From Heterobasidion occidentale (lineage: Eukaryota > Basidiomycota > Agaricomycetes > Russulales > Bondarzewiaceae): DNA of 64,000 nt. Below are positions 1 through 10,435 of the stretch, in pieces. The stretch is taken from positions 930,001 to 994,000 of the forward strand of contig JBCAQO010000011.1 of NCBI GenBank assembly GCA_039111635.1. Reading direction: 5' to 3'. The translations under genes and the position numbers were made by a program. Position 1 is the first letter of the stretch; each line of letters opens with the position of its first letter. The notes beneath the pieces are model-generated. The model was not told the DNA's origin. It saw nothing but the letters and a program-made list of their open reading frames with translations, and did not search any database.

Positions 1-962
1 CGGTGTCACCGTCAGCAAAGAGTTGGTAATTGGTATTGCATGAATTATTTAGTGAAAGCTTCTACTCTGCTATTGAACATGCCCACATCTACCACTCACC
101 TACCTCATGCAGGAACATATTCTGATAGGCCTGCCCAAGTAAGCTACACGTCTTCCTGACCGCGATCGTCTCCTTTTGCCCCTGCCTCCCGCTCTAGGCA
201 CTCTTCGATGAAGCCGCAAGACTGCCGCAAGCCCTTCAATATTAAATGGAGCCACGTACTTGCGAGGATATCTCTGGACGGCCATCAACCATCAATCATC
301 ATGTATCAAGCTGTTCCTCCTTTCGACTGCCTTTTCTGACCGCATACACCCTTCCGCCGCTAGCCCACCGCTAGCCCGCTTCGCCTCATTGGCTCTCCTT
401 ATGGTTAGTCACTCAGGACGTTTATAGGCCGCTGTTCGGCCTGATCGCCCTTGCCTAACGCTTGAATTTGTTTCAACCCCACACCCCTACGATCAAAATC
501 GAGCATCAGCATCGCTACGACGTCGGCGTTGCCGTGCAGCTGTTTATAAGTTATGGCCATGCTCTGAGGATTGTCGCTAGATTATGCTTTGCTGACTGTA
601 GCCTTGAACGATTTACATCCCTATTCAACCTAGATCGAAGGCGTGGCCAGACACCGAGGGCTGAGGAGGGATCATGATGGCCAGTGTGCCTATCACACAC
701 TCGCGACATACACATCTGCATAGGGAAATCATTATTGATCCATCTGTGCGCCGGTACGCACCCGCGAAGTAGAGGGTATTCTGCAATCATGTGTGAAGCC
801 CTTGATGATGTTTCCCTCTAGGAAACTGTCCCACTTCGTATGCGTAGGGAGCATGTATGTAGAGTAAATTACATCCCTTGTGGCAGTTTGTGCATACAAC
901 GGAAGCCGTCCGTGAATAATTAAATAACAGCAACAGTAACGACCCGCGCAGGAAACGCGACC
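1..962. other. No gene recognised; downstream flank of the membrane-protein gene
   Basis: Short open stretches exist on both strands, but none has family motifs or a spliceable continuation. The right part is presumably the 3' untranslated region of the minus-strand gene that ends at 963. Nothing else is visible. Confidence 0.5.
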
Positions 963-2527
963 TCACACGACGCTCCCGCCCTCGCTCGCGCTTGCGCTCT
1001 TGAGCCCCTTCTCATTTAACACCTCCATCTCGTACCCATGCCCGCTCGGCGTATACATGTCCACCGAGCGCGTGATGTCGACCTTGATCGGCCCTCCGAG
1101 CGGGCTCCGCGCGCCGGCGCCGGCGCCGCCGATCTGCACGACGGACGCCTGCGCGCTGAGCGGCGGCAGCGTCCGCGACTGGGACTGCGAGTACGCGCCG
1201 TAGCCGGTGGTGGAGTAGACGGCCGAGGCGACCGTCTGCCCGTGCGTGAGCCCGAGTCCGATACGCACGACGATGAGCAGCGGGGAGATCGTCTGTGCGA
1301 CAATAAGCGACACGGACGCGCTCAGAACGGTGTATGCCAATGAAGTACGCACCGCGATCTGCACCGTCACGTCTAGCGCGGCGACGACCGCGCTGCTCCC
1401 TGACAGGTACAGCGCGACGACGACGACGGTGGCGGCCGAGAACAGCAGGCCGGACTCGACGACGGTGTATATGATGCTCGCGTACGTGTTGTTGCGCCCG
1501 TGCGGCGTGGGCGCAGCGCGGCCGGCCATGAAGAGGCGGTACGCGAGGAGAAGCGTGACGCCGACGTTGATGGTGAGGTCCATGGACCAGGTGACGATCG
1601 ACCAGCGGTGGATGATCGGGTCGAAGATCGGAATGTTGGGGTGCGCGCCGCGGACGATGGCGATGAGGTTGGAGGCTTCGTAAGGCGTGAGTTCATGAGT
1701 GCGTGAGTGAATGCATTAGAGGAGCGGCACTCACAGAACCGAATGGCTTCGAGGGTGAGCTGCGGAGGAAAAGCGTCAGAGGATATGGTTTGAGGCCAAC
1801 GGAATAACGTACAGGCAGGACGACCATCATCCAGTTGCGTCCCCACACGACCCAAAGCCTCCAAATCTGAAGAAAACCTCGACCATGAGCACCAAGCTAG
1901 TCGGCCTCAAAATCCATTCCACTCACGAGAATAAGATCCTGAGTGCACACCTATCCAATCCACATCAATGAGTCGACATCCTCTCTATACCGATTACGAG
2001 CGACTTACGTTAACGTTATACAGCACAAGCTTGAGGATAGACAGCTTGTACGGCTCGTTCGCGAAATAAAGTGTCGCTTGCCCTGGGGGACCCCATATGA
2101 ACGCCTCGAGGAGCTGCCGGAGGCACACGCTGACGTAGATGGTGGAGATGATGAAAAGAAACGAGGATGCAGAAAGCAAGAATCTTCAACGAGAGGGAGC
2201 TCTCTGTGAGCATGTGAGAGTGTGAGGGGCGAGCGCAGCATACATGGAGAACGTCCCGGTGGAACGCTTTTTCAGTAGGATGCGGACGGCTGTCGCAAAC
2301 ACGAGAATGCTATCAAAGACGGAGAGAGAGATCAATAATCGCCAACAGAAACACTCAGTATGCAGAACCTACTTGATCCCTGTAAAGAGTACGATTTGTC
2401 AGCGATACAATACAACACGAGAGGACATTGGAGACGACACGCACGCACCATATAGCAACGTCTCGATCCATATCCCAACTAAGAACATCTGGTCTAGCGG
2501 CGGAAGCTTCATCTCGACCGTCGGCAT
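963..2527 (-). CDS. Multi-pass (seven-TM-type) basidiomycete integral membrane protein of unknown function
   Basis: The gene is spliced into about seven exons reading down from the ATG at 2525-2527 (MPTVEMKLPPLDQMFLVGIW). Successive exons give hydrophobic helices: ETLLYGINILVFATAVRILL, then a helix containing FIISTIYVSVCLRQL, then NVNDLILIWRLWVVWGRNW, LTLEAIRF, SMDLTINVGVTLLLAYRLFM, a Val/Ala-rich helix, and SLIVAQTISPLLIVVRIGLG. A Ser/Gly-rich cytoplasmic-like tail follows and ends at TGA 963-965. The W-x-x-W-x-V-WGRNW segment and the helix layout match a large basidiomycete family of predicted seven-TM proteins with no assigned function. Introns are 50-70 nt with GT-AG ends. The family assignment is from memory; a receptor-like role is possible but unsupported. 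Confidence 0.75.
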
Positions 2528-4308
2528 CTTGTCCCTCGCGACTCAACCTGCAGTGCCGAGTACTTATAAATACAGCAAAGCCCACCCTCAGGAGTCGATG
2601 CCTGGGCAAGCGAGTATCAAGAACAGATGAAGAAGAAGAAAAGGCTTGAGCGCCGTCTCCGCGCCTGTGGGTTCATTTATACGCGCCACGGCTACCTACA
2701 GCTCATGCAGGACTCCCCTCGCTGACTGACCTAGTGACTGCCTTGCCATTGCCGCCAAGTTACCCCATCCAGCATGGTTTCGTCTTTTGTGATATACTTC
2801 TGTGAGCACACATGAATTGGCGCATCACGACCTGCCATGCCCAGCGGCGGCTAGAAGGCGAGGTTCTGTGAGACTCGCGTCGGGGCCGGACACGGCCCTG
2901 CATCGCCCTGCGATTGGACAGGTGAGGCCCTGCCTGGCTCTAGTATCACCGCGATTCGTCGTCGCTCCGAGAAAGCAGGATTCAGGAACGGGTGATGAAG
3001 GGGGGGACAGGCGCCGCCTAGACCTACGGCGCAACGAATCGGACCGAACAGCAGCTGCGATCGAGACACGAACAGGCGCGAGGCAAGTGCTACAAAGAAG
3101 TGCTCACAATCACAGCCTGGAAATTCCTAGAAGAACAAGTCCGCACAGTATTATGAGCGAGAGAGCCCACCTCACTTTTGCAGAGGCCACTACTCACAGC
3201 CCTCGTTCGGACGCATGTGCGCGACTGGATCAGGTTCTTGATGAGGCGGGTCTCGGGATCTGATTGGGATTCGCCATCCCCTTTCAACCATGCTGTGTGC
3301 AGCAACTTTGAGCCTTTGACGGGCGCTGCTGGGCACAGCGGTAAATGAAAGATCTGCGATCGCCCATCAATGCATCAGTTTCAGCTCCACTGTTCGAGTG
3401 TGAACCTGAGCTTCCAGATCCAGCAGAGTAGGACTCGAAATGCGCCAGCAGATGAACAGATAGGCGTTTAATCTAAGAAAACAGGCTGAGTTCCACATGG
3501 CCAGCCAAGGTCTAACATGAGACCTCCCTGTTGCTCCGCTACCTCGTCGGTCGACAAGAGACGAGGCCAACCAAGCAACAAATAATAATAGAAAAGCGAA
3601 GAAAAGCGGACACGCACGAGTGTGGACCCACCGGGATCAAACGACCCTACCACAATCAACCATCATCAGCTTCCTCCACTCTTAGTTTCCATACGGGGTT
3701 CAAGTTCGAACTCCCATCGGCCGCATCATGCGCATCAGCCGCCACCACCTCCTAGCTCTCCTCCGCACAATTTTCCTCCCACTCACAGCCTCGCCTACTA
3801 TTAGGGGTAAACAGTGCCCACGGGATGCTGCATCTCCGAGGGTCACTCGGAGTTGCAACAGAATCAAGGGAAGCGCGAACGCTTGCGGCGCTAATATTTC
3901 TAACAGGTGATGGCAGGCGACTGCTAGTGTTGCAGTTTGACTCCTTGAGACACGCGGATTGCATGTGGGCTCAGTATCCTGGTCGATCCGCAGGAGGCTT
4001 CCAGGCAAGGCAAGAGACTTCTGAAGCCATTGAATGTGATGTGGTTACTTTCTCTGCGTGCTGGAACGATGAATCGAAATGAAAAAATAAGAACGACAGG
4101 CAAAGTACGATGACTCATCCTCCTCATCCCGATCATTTCCAGATCGTGGGAGATCGGGCCACCTTATCTCTCCAAAAATATCCGAATCTAATCTAATCGG
4201 CACAACGGATCTTATTTCTGTCTTTTTCTGCAATACCGATACGGGGGTACTTAAAATTGTACGATTATTCGCCACAGACGTGATAGAATAGGAGCGCTGA
4301 TTTTTAGG
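2528..4308. other. Intergenic; no gene recognised
   Basis: The longest open frame here (about 2802-3263, plus) has no ATG start supported by context, is Arg/Ala-rich and shows no motif. I see no coding gene, RNA gene or transposon end. Confidence 0.45.
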
Positions 4309-5194
4309 CTATTCCTCGACAGCGCGAGGTTGCCACGTGCCGAACACGACCTGGGCGCCGCGCGCAAGGACGGCACACGCGGCGGCGCTGAGGCGGAGGA
4401 GCACGCGGGCGGGGAGGGCGAGCGGGGGGAATGCGATAGCCGCGAGAGCCTGGGTATGCGCATTTTATCGTGTGAGCAGAGGAGGAAAGGCTTATGAGCA
4501 GCCTGAGGAAGCACGCACGTCGGTGTGGTAAAAATCCTCTTGGGACGCGATGTGGTACAAGGTGGAGGATTCGGAGGGGTCCGTGGGTGTGGGGCGGAGG
4601 GTGATGCGGACGAGGAGGCTGCGTGTTTGGTAGGTGTGGGATGGTGTTGGTCACGGCAGGACGCGAAAACGGGGAAGGACGCACCGAACGGGGGTGGGCG
4701 GGAAGGGGACGAAGCGGACGTGGAATTTCTGCGTCACGGTGAGATATATGGTGTTTTGCTCGGGAATGTATGCTGTGCGGGCGGGGTGGGTGGACGAGAT
4801 GTTGACGTGCAGAGACGCGTGGGAAGTGGGAGGAACGTACCGATGTCGGAGACAGTGAGCTCAATGTGTGGAGAGAGGATGCGGTACCACCTGCGCAGGT
4901 GCCGTGTTTTCGTTAGTGCATCGCATGCGCTGCAGGATCGGCGAAAGGGGCGCACTGGTATATCGAGAGGATGAACTCGCGCGAGTTGGGCGCAGAAGGG
5001 ACGTGTACGAGCGGGTGGCGAAAAGACGCGTCGGGTGCGAAGAACCTGCGGAAAAGTGAGCGACGGGTATGACGTTGAAAAGGTAAAAGTAAAGGACCGA
5101 CGGACCGGTGGATGGCGCGCTGCTGGAGGTCAGGAGAGGCGGCGGCTGTGAGCTGGTGGACGACCGAGTCAATCTCGCGCGCGGGGTCTTGCAT
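4309..5194 (-). CDS. SigF-like NTF2-like domain protein
   Basis: The start is the ATG at 5192-5194 (MQDPAREIDSVVHQLTAAAS). Exons join across short introns: QRAIHR | FFAPDASFRHPLVHVPS...FILSIYQ | WYRILSPHIELTVSDI | AYIPEQNTIYLTV...FHVRFVPFPP | LLVRITLRPTPTD...HIASQEDFYHTD | ALAAIAFPPLALPARVLLR, ending at TAG 4309-4311. The layout is a helical N-terminus, a cone-like alpha+beta NTF2 fold with conserved FFxPDAxFxHP and QxFHVRFxPF strands, then a hydrophobic C-terminal helix that may attach to a membrane. This matches the fungal 'SigF-like NTF2-like' family, whose biochemical role is not known to me. It is transcribed divergently from the monooxygenase gene about 420 bp away. The product is about 200 residues. 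Confidence 0.7.
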
Positions 5195-5612
5195 GTTGCC
5201 AGTAAGTAATATGCTCGAGCGTTCCAATACTGTCACTGTGGGTTCCACCGCGCTTCAAGTATGCAGACAGTTTGTCATGGACGGGCGCTGGGAACTAGGG
5301 CGCAAAGACATTGGCCACGGCCTGCGTGAAGCTTGCTTGACGGATGGAGACGAGATAGCGAGCGAGTGAGCGTGTTTTCTGCAAAGTCGTCACTGCAAGC
5401 GTCATGTCAGGCGATGACGTCACGACTCAGCTCGTCCGCCGTCACCACCATCTGCTTTTGCTCGCGCACTCAAGAGGCGGGAACTCACAATGATAACAAA
5501 GCGCAGGCCGTCCCCCTTTTGCGTACCACCCACATCAACAAGGCCTCCTTGACACCCCCGCAGTGTCCAGTGTTTATCTAGAGAAATTTAGGTGTCGTCG
5601 ACGGTCGTTATC
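5195..5612. promoter_or_regulatory. Divergent intergenic region between the NTF2-like gene and the monooxygenase gene
   Basis: This 418-bp interval lies between two ATG codons facing outward (5194 minus, 5613 plus), so it must contain both 5' untranslated regions and both promoters. I see no TATA box that I would defend. Confidence 0.45.
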
Positions 5613-8600
5613 ATGTCGTCCGACCTAGGATCCTCCATGCATGCCCCCGCCCGCACATACGTACACGAGTCTCTCGCCGCTCTGCGCAACTTCGACATTT
5701 TCACGCTCTTCAGTCCCTGGCGCCTTGTCGAGCTCATGCTCAATTTTGCATACGTCCTTCTCCAGATCCCGCTCATCGCGCTCTTCAAGCCCGTACGTGA
5801 ACTGAGTCCCATCTCAGCCTTGTTGATCTATTGAGTAGTTTTTTTAATCGACACAGGCACCTCCTAAATCAGAAGAGCTCAAAAAACCGTTCGGCCGGAT
5901 CGCAGTCATTGGTGCGTTCAAGTTCATCACACTCATCATCCATCTTTGACCATTCAATGTGCATGGATCCCTAGGCGCTGATCTCCTCCGCCGCGCACGC
6001 GATAGCCCACAATTTTGACGTTGTCATATATGAAGGTGCGCACTGTTCACCGCGTCGCTTCTTTGTTTGTCTGCTCCCGTTTCGGTCATGGCACTGGATC
6101 CCATACGCGCGCTGCATTTGAGCGTTTGAATACTTGCAGAAATAAAGCTGCGTATGATTCATGAGGATTTTATCTTTTTCGTGCATATATGCGCCCGCCT
6201 GCCTATGGAGTATATGCGTCTTTGACGATCGGACAACTCCAGCTGGATTATTCTAACACAGAACGACTACCATCTTCTGTGTTGGTCAGCAAGGGAGACT
6301 AGATTACTCCCGCCTGCTGCATCTAGTTTGAATCGTGCAAGGAGGCCTGTGTGCGGATTGTTCAGTCAGAGATGCGAATCTACGGCGATAGTGACAGTTG
6401 AAAACACTTTCTCGCATAGCCGAGGACCACTGCATCATGATTATCTGAATCTTCTTCGTATTTCTTTACTGGCACAATATAATCTCATCTATTCTTGACA
6501 ATGAGACCGTTTGCTAACCTCTCCAACGTTCTTCATCACAGCATCTGATCGTCCAGGTGGGATATGGTCCCGCGTCAACAAGACTTCTGGACTCCAGCTC
6601 AACTCGCTGCTCTATCGTTTTCACCCTGCTGTGCGCTGGCGCCGCGGGTTCCCTGAGCGAGACGAAATCTTAGATGGTGCGTGCAGGGCTCTTATTTGAA
6701 GCAGCTTCCTTTTCTATTGGATATGGCTCACTCTGTGATTTTGAATAGAGATTAAACGCGTTTGGAAGGAGTACAAGTTGGAAGGGCGAACGCAATTCAA
6801 TGTGCGTTGCACACTTTATTTTGTTGATTTATACAATTAATATCTTAGGATGTCTGCTTATAGACGCCTGTGACCTCCATCCGCCGCGCGCCGGGTACGT
6901 CCTCCCCTGGCGCACGCTGGCTCGTGAATGACGGGAGCGACGGCGCGTTCGATGCCCTGATCGTGACCGTCGGGACGTGTGGGAAGCCGAAGATGATCGG
7001 ACTCAAAGGAATGCCGAAGAGACAGAAAGGTCAAGACGAAAGAAAAGGCAATGCTAAGGGTAGAGACAAGGTGAGGGTGAAGGCTGGGCAGGACGGCATG
7101 CCGTCATATGCGGACGTAGCGAAGCATGGGACCGCCAACGAGTCCGAGACTGGTGACTTGAATGCTGAAGCAGGCCCGGATCAGGCGTCTGTGGACCCGA
7201 GAGACGAGGGCGCCCCTTCGTACGCGGACGTCGCAAAGTACGAGCCAGACTCGAACGATGCCTCGCCGACAGAGGTGGCGGCTGCGTCAAAGCAGGCAGA
7301 TGCCATTCCAGGCTCGCCGGCCTCAGACGCGAGCTCGGCGCGCAAAGAGTCGCATCATCGTGCGGATGAGCATCCGAGCGAAGACACCGACGCTGAACGC
7401 GAAGCTGCGGCCCAGCATGATACAAACGAAGACAAAGATGCAGGTGAAAGCGACGACGACAATGTGTTTGACGGGCCAATCTTGCACTCGTCGGAGCTCG
7501 ATCGAGAGGATGCGGATATGGCGGGTAAGACTGTGATCGTGGTGGGTAGCGGCGCAAGCGGGGTGGAGGCGGTGGAGGCGGCGCTAACGAGAGGTGCAAA
7601 AAAGGTGGCGATGGTGGCGAGAGACGATAAGGTGCGTGATGTGCCTTTGTTTTGAGTCGCATTTTGCGCTGTGTTGGATAACTGATCCGTGACGCTCTGC
7701 CCCTGCGATTTCATCTACACTCAGTGGATTATTCCAAGGTGCGTTTGTGATACCCCTTGAGATTTATTTCATTATACTCATATTAATCCATATCTTCTCT
7801 GCGTGGACAGGAACATTGTGGTTGACACTGCCATTTCGGCTCAGCCGTTCGGGAGGGAGATGCCTCTTAGGTGCGTTTAAGTGCTTAGTGCTGCTACCCC
7901 AGCTCATGATATCGTTCAGTTTCTTGTGGGAGGGGTTCCTCCGAAACTGGCATTACCGCGGCGTCAAGGATCTCACACCTGCAGACAGGGGAATCTATGA
8001 GGGGACGCCTGTGAGTGCCGCGCTCCAAATTTCGAATCGTGGTTCTGTCGCCTCGGTTTTGAGCTTGCTTTCATTATTCGAAAGAGATATCTCATAAATC
8101 GATGATGGGATTGTGCAGGTTGTCAACGACGCCTTCCTGGGTCACGTCCGCGCGGGCCACGTCGAGTACATTCGTGGAGACACCCTCAGACTGACGAAGC
8201 AGGGTGTGCGTGTGCGCGTTCGGCCACGCGGGTCCAAACCGGGCGATGAGAAACAAGATTCGAGCTCGGAAGAATACCCGACGCGCGAGTTCCCTGCAGA
8301 TGTCGTCGTGCTCGCGACAGGTTTCGAGCCGCCCAGTGTGGACTTCTTACCGCATGACCTATTTCCGGAGGACTACGCGCGCCCGGACTTGTACCTGCAG
8401 AACTTCTCGACGGAGGATTGGTCGGTGTTGATGACGAACTCGTCGTATCTGAACGCGATCGGTGCGCCGCTCTTTTCACTTAATGTCCGATGGATGCTGA
8501 CGATCTTTCTGGGTCGTTGATCTTCACAGGGACTGTGTGAGTTTGCGAACATCTTTCTGATTTTGTCGTGGGCTATGCTGATGGTACATCTTGGCGCTCA

Positions 8601-9021
8601 ATGCGGACAGCGGACATTTGTACGTTCGTCTCTTGGGCTCTGTCGATCCTTGGTACGGCTTTTCTGATTGTACAGCATTGAATGCTTAGCCATATCGGGA
8701 TCTATACTCGCATCCTGCTCACGCTCTTACTCGACAAGGATGCACGGCCGCCGCCGCGCGACATGAAGTTGTGGGTCGACGCGTTGCGGTTCGTCAAGCG
8801 AGGAGCACGCGGAGGCGCTCTTGGATTTTTCACGTATATGGAGCTCAGTGCGTACCCTCCCATGAGCAACATACGATTTTGGGCGCAGCTCACGAGTTTC
8901 TTGGTTGTCGCATACAGCGATTTGGTTCGTCATGTTCCACGTCCTGCGTCCGGACAGGCTCCGGTGGATGTTTTTCGTGATGCAGGGGTGGGGCGTGAAC
9001 GTCAACAAGGTGGGCAAGTGA
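5613..9021 (+). CDS. Flavin-containing monooxygenase-like protein, with an apparent frameshift in the N-terminal FAD-binding exon
   Basis: Predicted exons are 5613-5792, 5857-5911, 5975-6035, 6542-6676, 6749-6801, 6864-7631, 7725-7738, 7811-7870, 7920-8010, 8119-8461, 8530-8536, 8611-8619, 8690-8847 and 8918-9021 (TGA). The start is the ATG at 5613. The product resembles FAD/NADPH class B monooxygenases: FGRIAVIG (first Rossmann strand), DVVIYE, DRPGGIWSR, DALIVTVGTCGKPK, a second GxGxxG (VIVVGSGASGVEAVEAAL) and VVVLATGFEPP. Exons 2 and 3 join out of frame and hit TGA at 6016-6018. The expected G-x-G-x-x-G stretch is missing several bases, as if about 8 nt were deleted. A weak alternative donor after 5899 would restore the frame but still lose the motif. 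A charged insert of about 150 residues (7010-7500) separates the two Rossmann halves and carries PSYADVAK twice. The substrate is unknown. Confidence 0.75.
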
Positions 9022-9244
9022 ACCGGCTCGTCAACTGTAAAATGGGCGCAACAGAGCAAAAGACGATAGACATCTCAACGTCCAGGAGCGAATGTAAAGA
9101 TACGTGAGCGGTGTGGGTATGTGGACGTGCGAGGGCTAGTCTGATCTAACTACATCGTCGTAAGCTTTCGAGCATGTACTTGGTATATTCGGTGGGCGTC
9201 CTTGGTTATGTGGTCACATCAAATGTGTATAGTTCCATTGTCAT

Positions 9245-9665
9245 CTATGTTCGCTTTGGCTGTGGTGCCGGAGTGGGCTGTGGCTGCTGAGTTGCAGGCG
9301 TGGGGGGCGCTGGAGCAGGCTTCGTAGAATCGAGCCCTGGCCCTCTAACAGGTTTCCTCGGTGGCCCACGAGGCAAGAACCCCCTTGCTAGCTTCTTTGT
9401 GGACTCCCTGGGAAAGATATTTGAGCACGGGCGTTAACTCCGAATCAGGACACGCGGAATGCTCACCCCTTGGCGTTGTTTGACAAGCTGGGGTCGCTCA
9501 CGCCGTGGGCACCCGTGGAGTCGTCTGTGCTGATACTGAAGATCAAGCCAGCTATGGAGGGGGTGGATAGCGAGGTGGTGCTTACGCCGTCTCGAACTCG
9601 CTGTCGCTCGCAGCGGCGTCGACGGGGGGAAGTGTGTCGGGAGCGAGGAGGGAAGAGGAGGGCAT
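9245..9665 (-). CDS. Small Pro-rich hypothetical protein (3 exons)
   Basis: No single open frame covers this gene, but splicing gives a coherent protein of about 107 residues. Exon 1 runs from the ATG at 9663-9665 (MPSSSLLAPDTLPPVDAAAS...FETA). A 34-nt intron leads to GLIFSISTDDSTG...NNAKG, and a second short intron to ESTKKLARGFLPRGPPRKP, ending in a Pro/Gln/Thr-rich tail and TAG at 9245-9247. Both introns have GT-AG ends and keep frame. The middle is acidic and the KKLARGFLPRGPPRKP segment is basic. I do not recognise a family. It is convergent with the monooxygenase gene, 223 bp away. Confidence 0.55.
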
Positions 9666-10429
9666 TGTAGCTGGGAACTGTCGGTCGTTCAAAGCATCAT
9701 CTTATATACCCCACGGACGGAATCCGAGGACACAGGATCGCTGTCTTCCCCTCCCTCCGGACGCTTGAGGTCACTGCCTGACGAAACTCGACAGAGTGAC
9801 ATGATCTCCATTTTGGGGGCTCAAACGCCTCTTACTCTAACTGGAGGCTGTGCCTTCTACGCCTCGCAGTGCAGTGGTTTAATTAAAGAAGGCGACCAAC
9901 CTTCGATCGAGTGCACAGGTACCCCATTTGCGTCAGAGCTTTCCACCAGAAAGTGCCGTGGACGGTTGGACATGCACATACCGCAGACCCGACCGAGATC
10001 CCATTCAAGGCTTCATCGTTTGCGGTACGTACCGAGCACGATGGACGGATATGCTGATGGGAAAACTCACCCGTGATGGCACAGGCTGGCTCAAGGTCAG
10101 ACCCTTCCATTCCCTCAGAACCTACACAGGAGCGACAAAGAGAGATTGAGGCTTATGGAGCGCTGAAGGCATGAGAGGACGGTGCTGAATCTGAGCTTTT
10201 CGAAGCGCGTGTGGGCTTCACTGCAGCCTCGAGGCGACTTGGAAGCATTGCAATGTCGGAAACCCAAAATTAACCCGGAAACGCGAGTGGGCCGCTAGTA
10301 CGTGTCTCCTGAGTCGATCACCTAGAGAGCTTTGTCTCTGACTACCATCCAGCGACTATCGACGATCAGGTGCCTTGCATTCAAGACAAAACCTCAATCT
10401 TTTTCCCAGCTGTTAGCGCAGTCATGGCG
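9666..10429. other. Intergenic; no gene recognised
   Basis: This probably holds the promoter of the small minus-strand gene and the 5' flank of the oxygenase pseudogene. Open frames around 9765-10149 show no motif. Confidence 0.4.
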
Positions 10430-10435
10430 TAGGGC

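Noticed and set aside
2802..3263. Plus-strand open frame of about 150 codons
   Set aside because: No motif, no splicing continuation and no ATG at the frame start.
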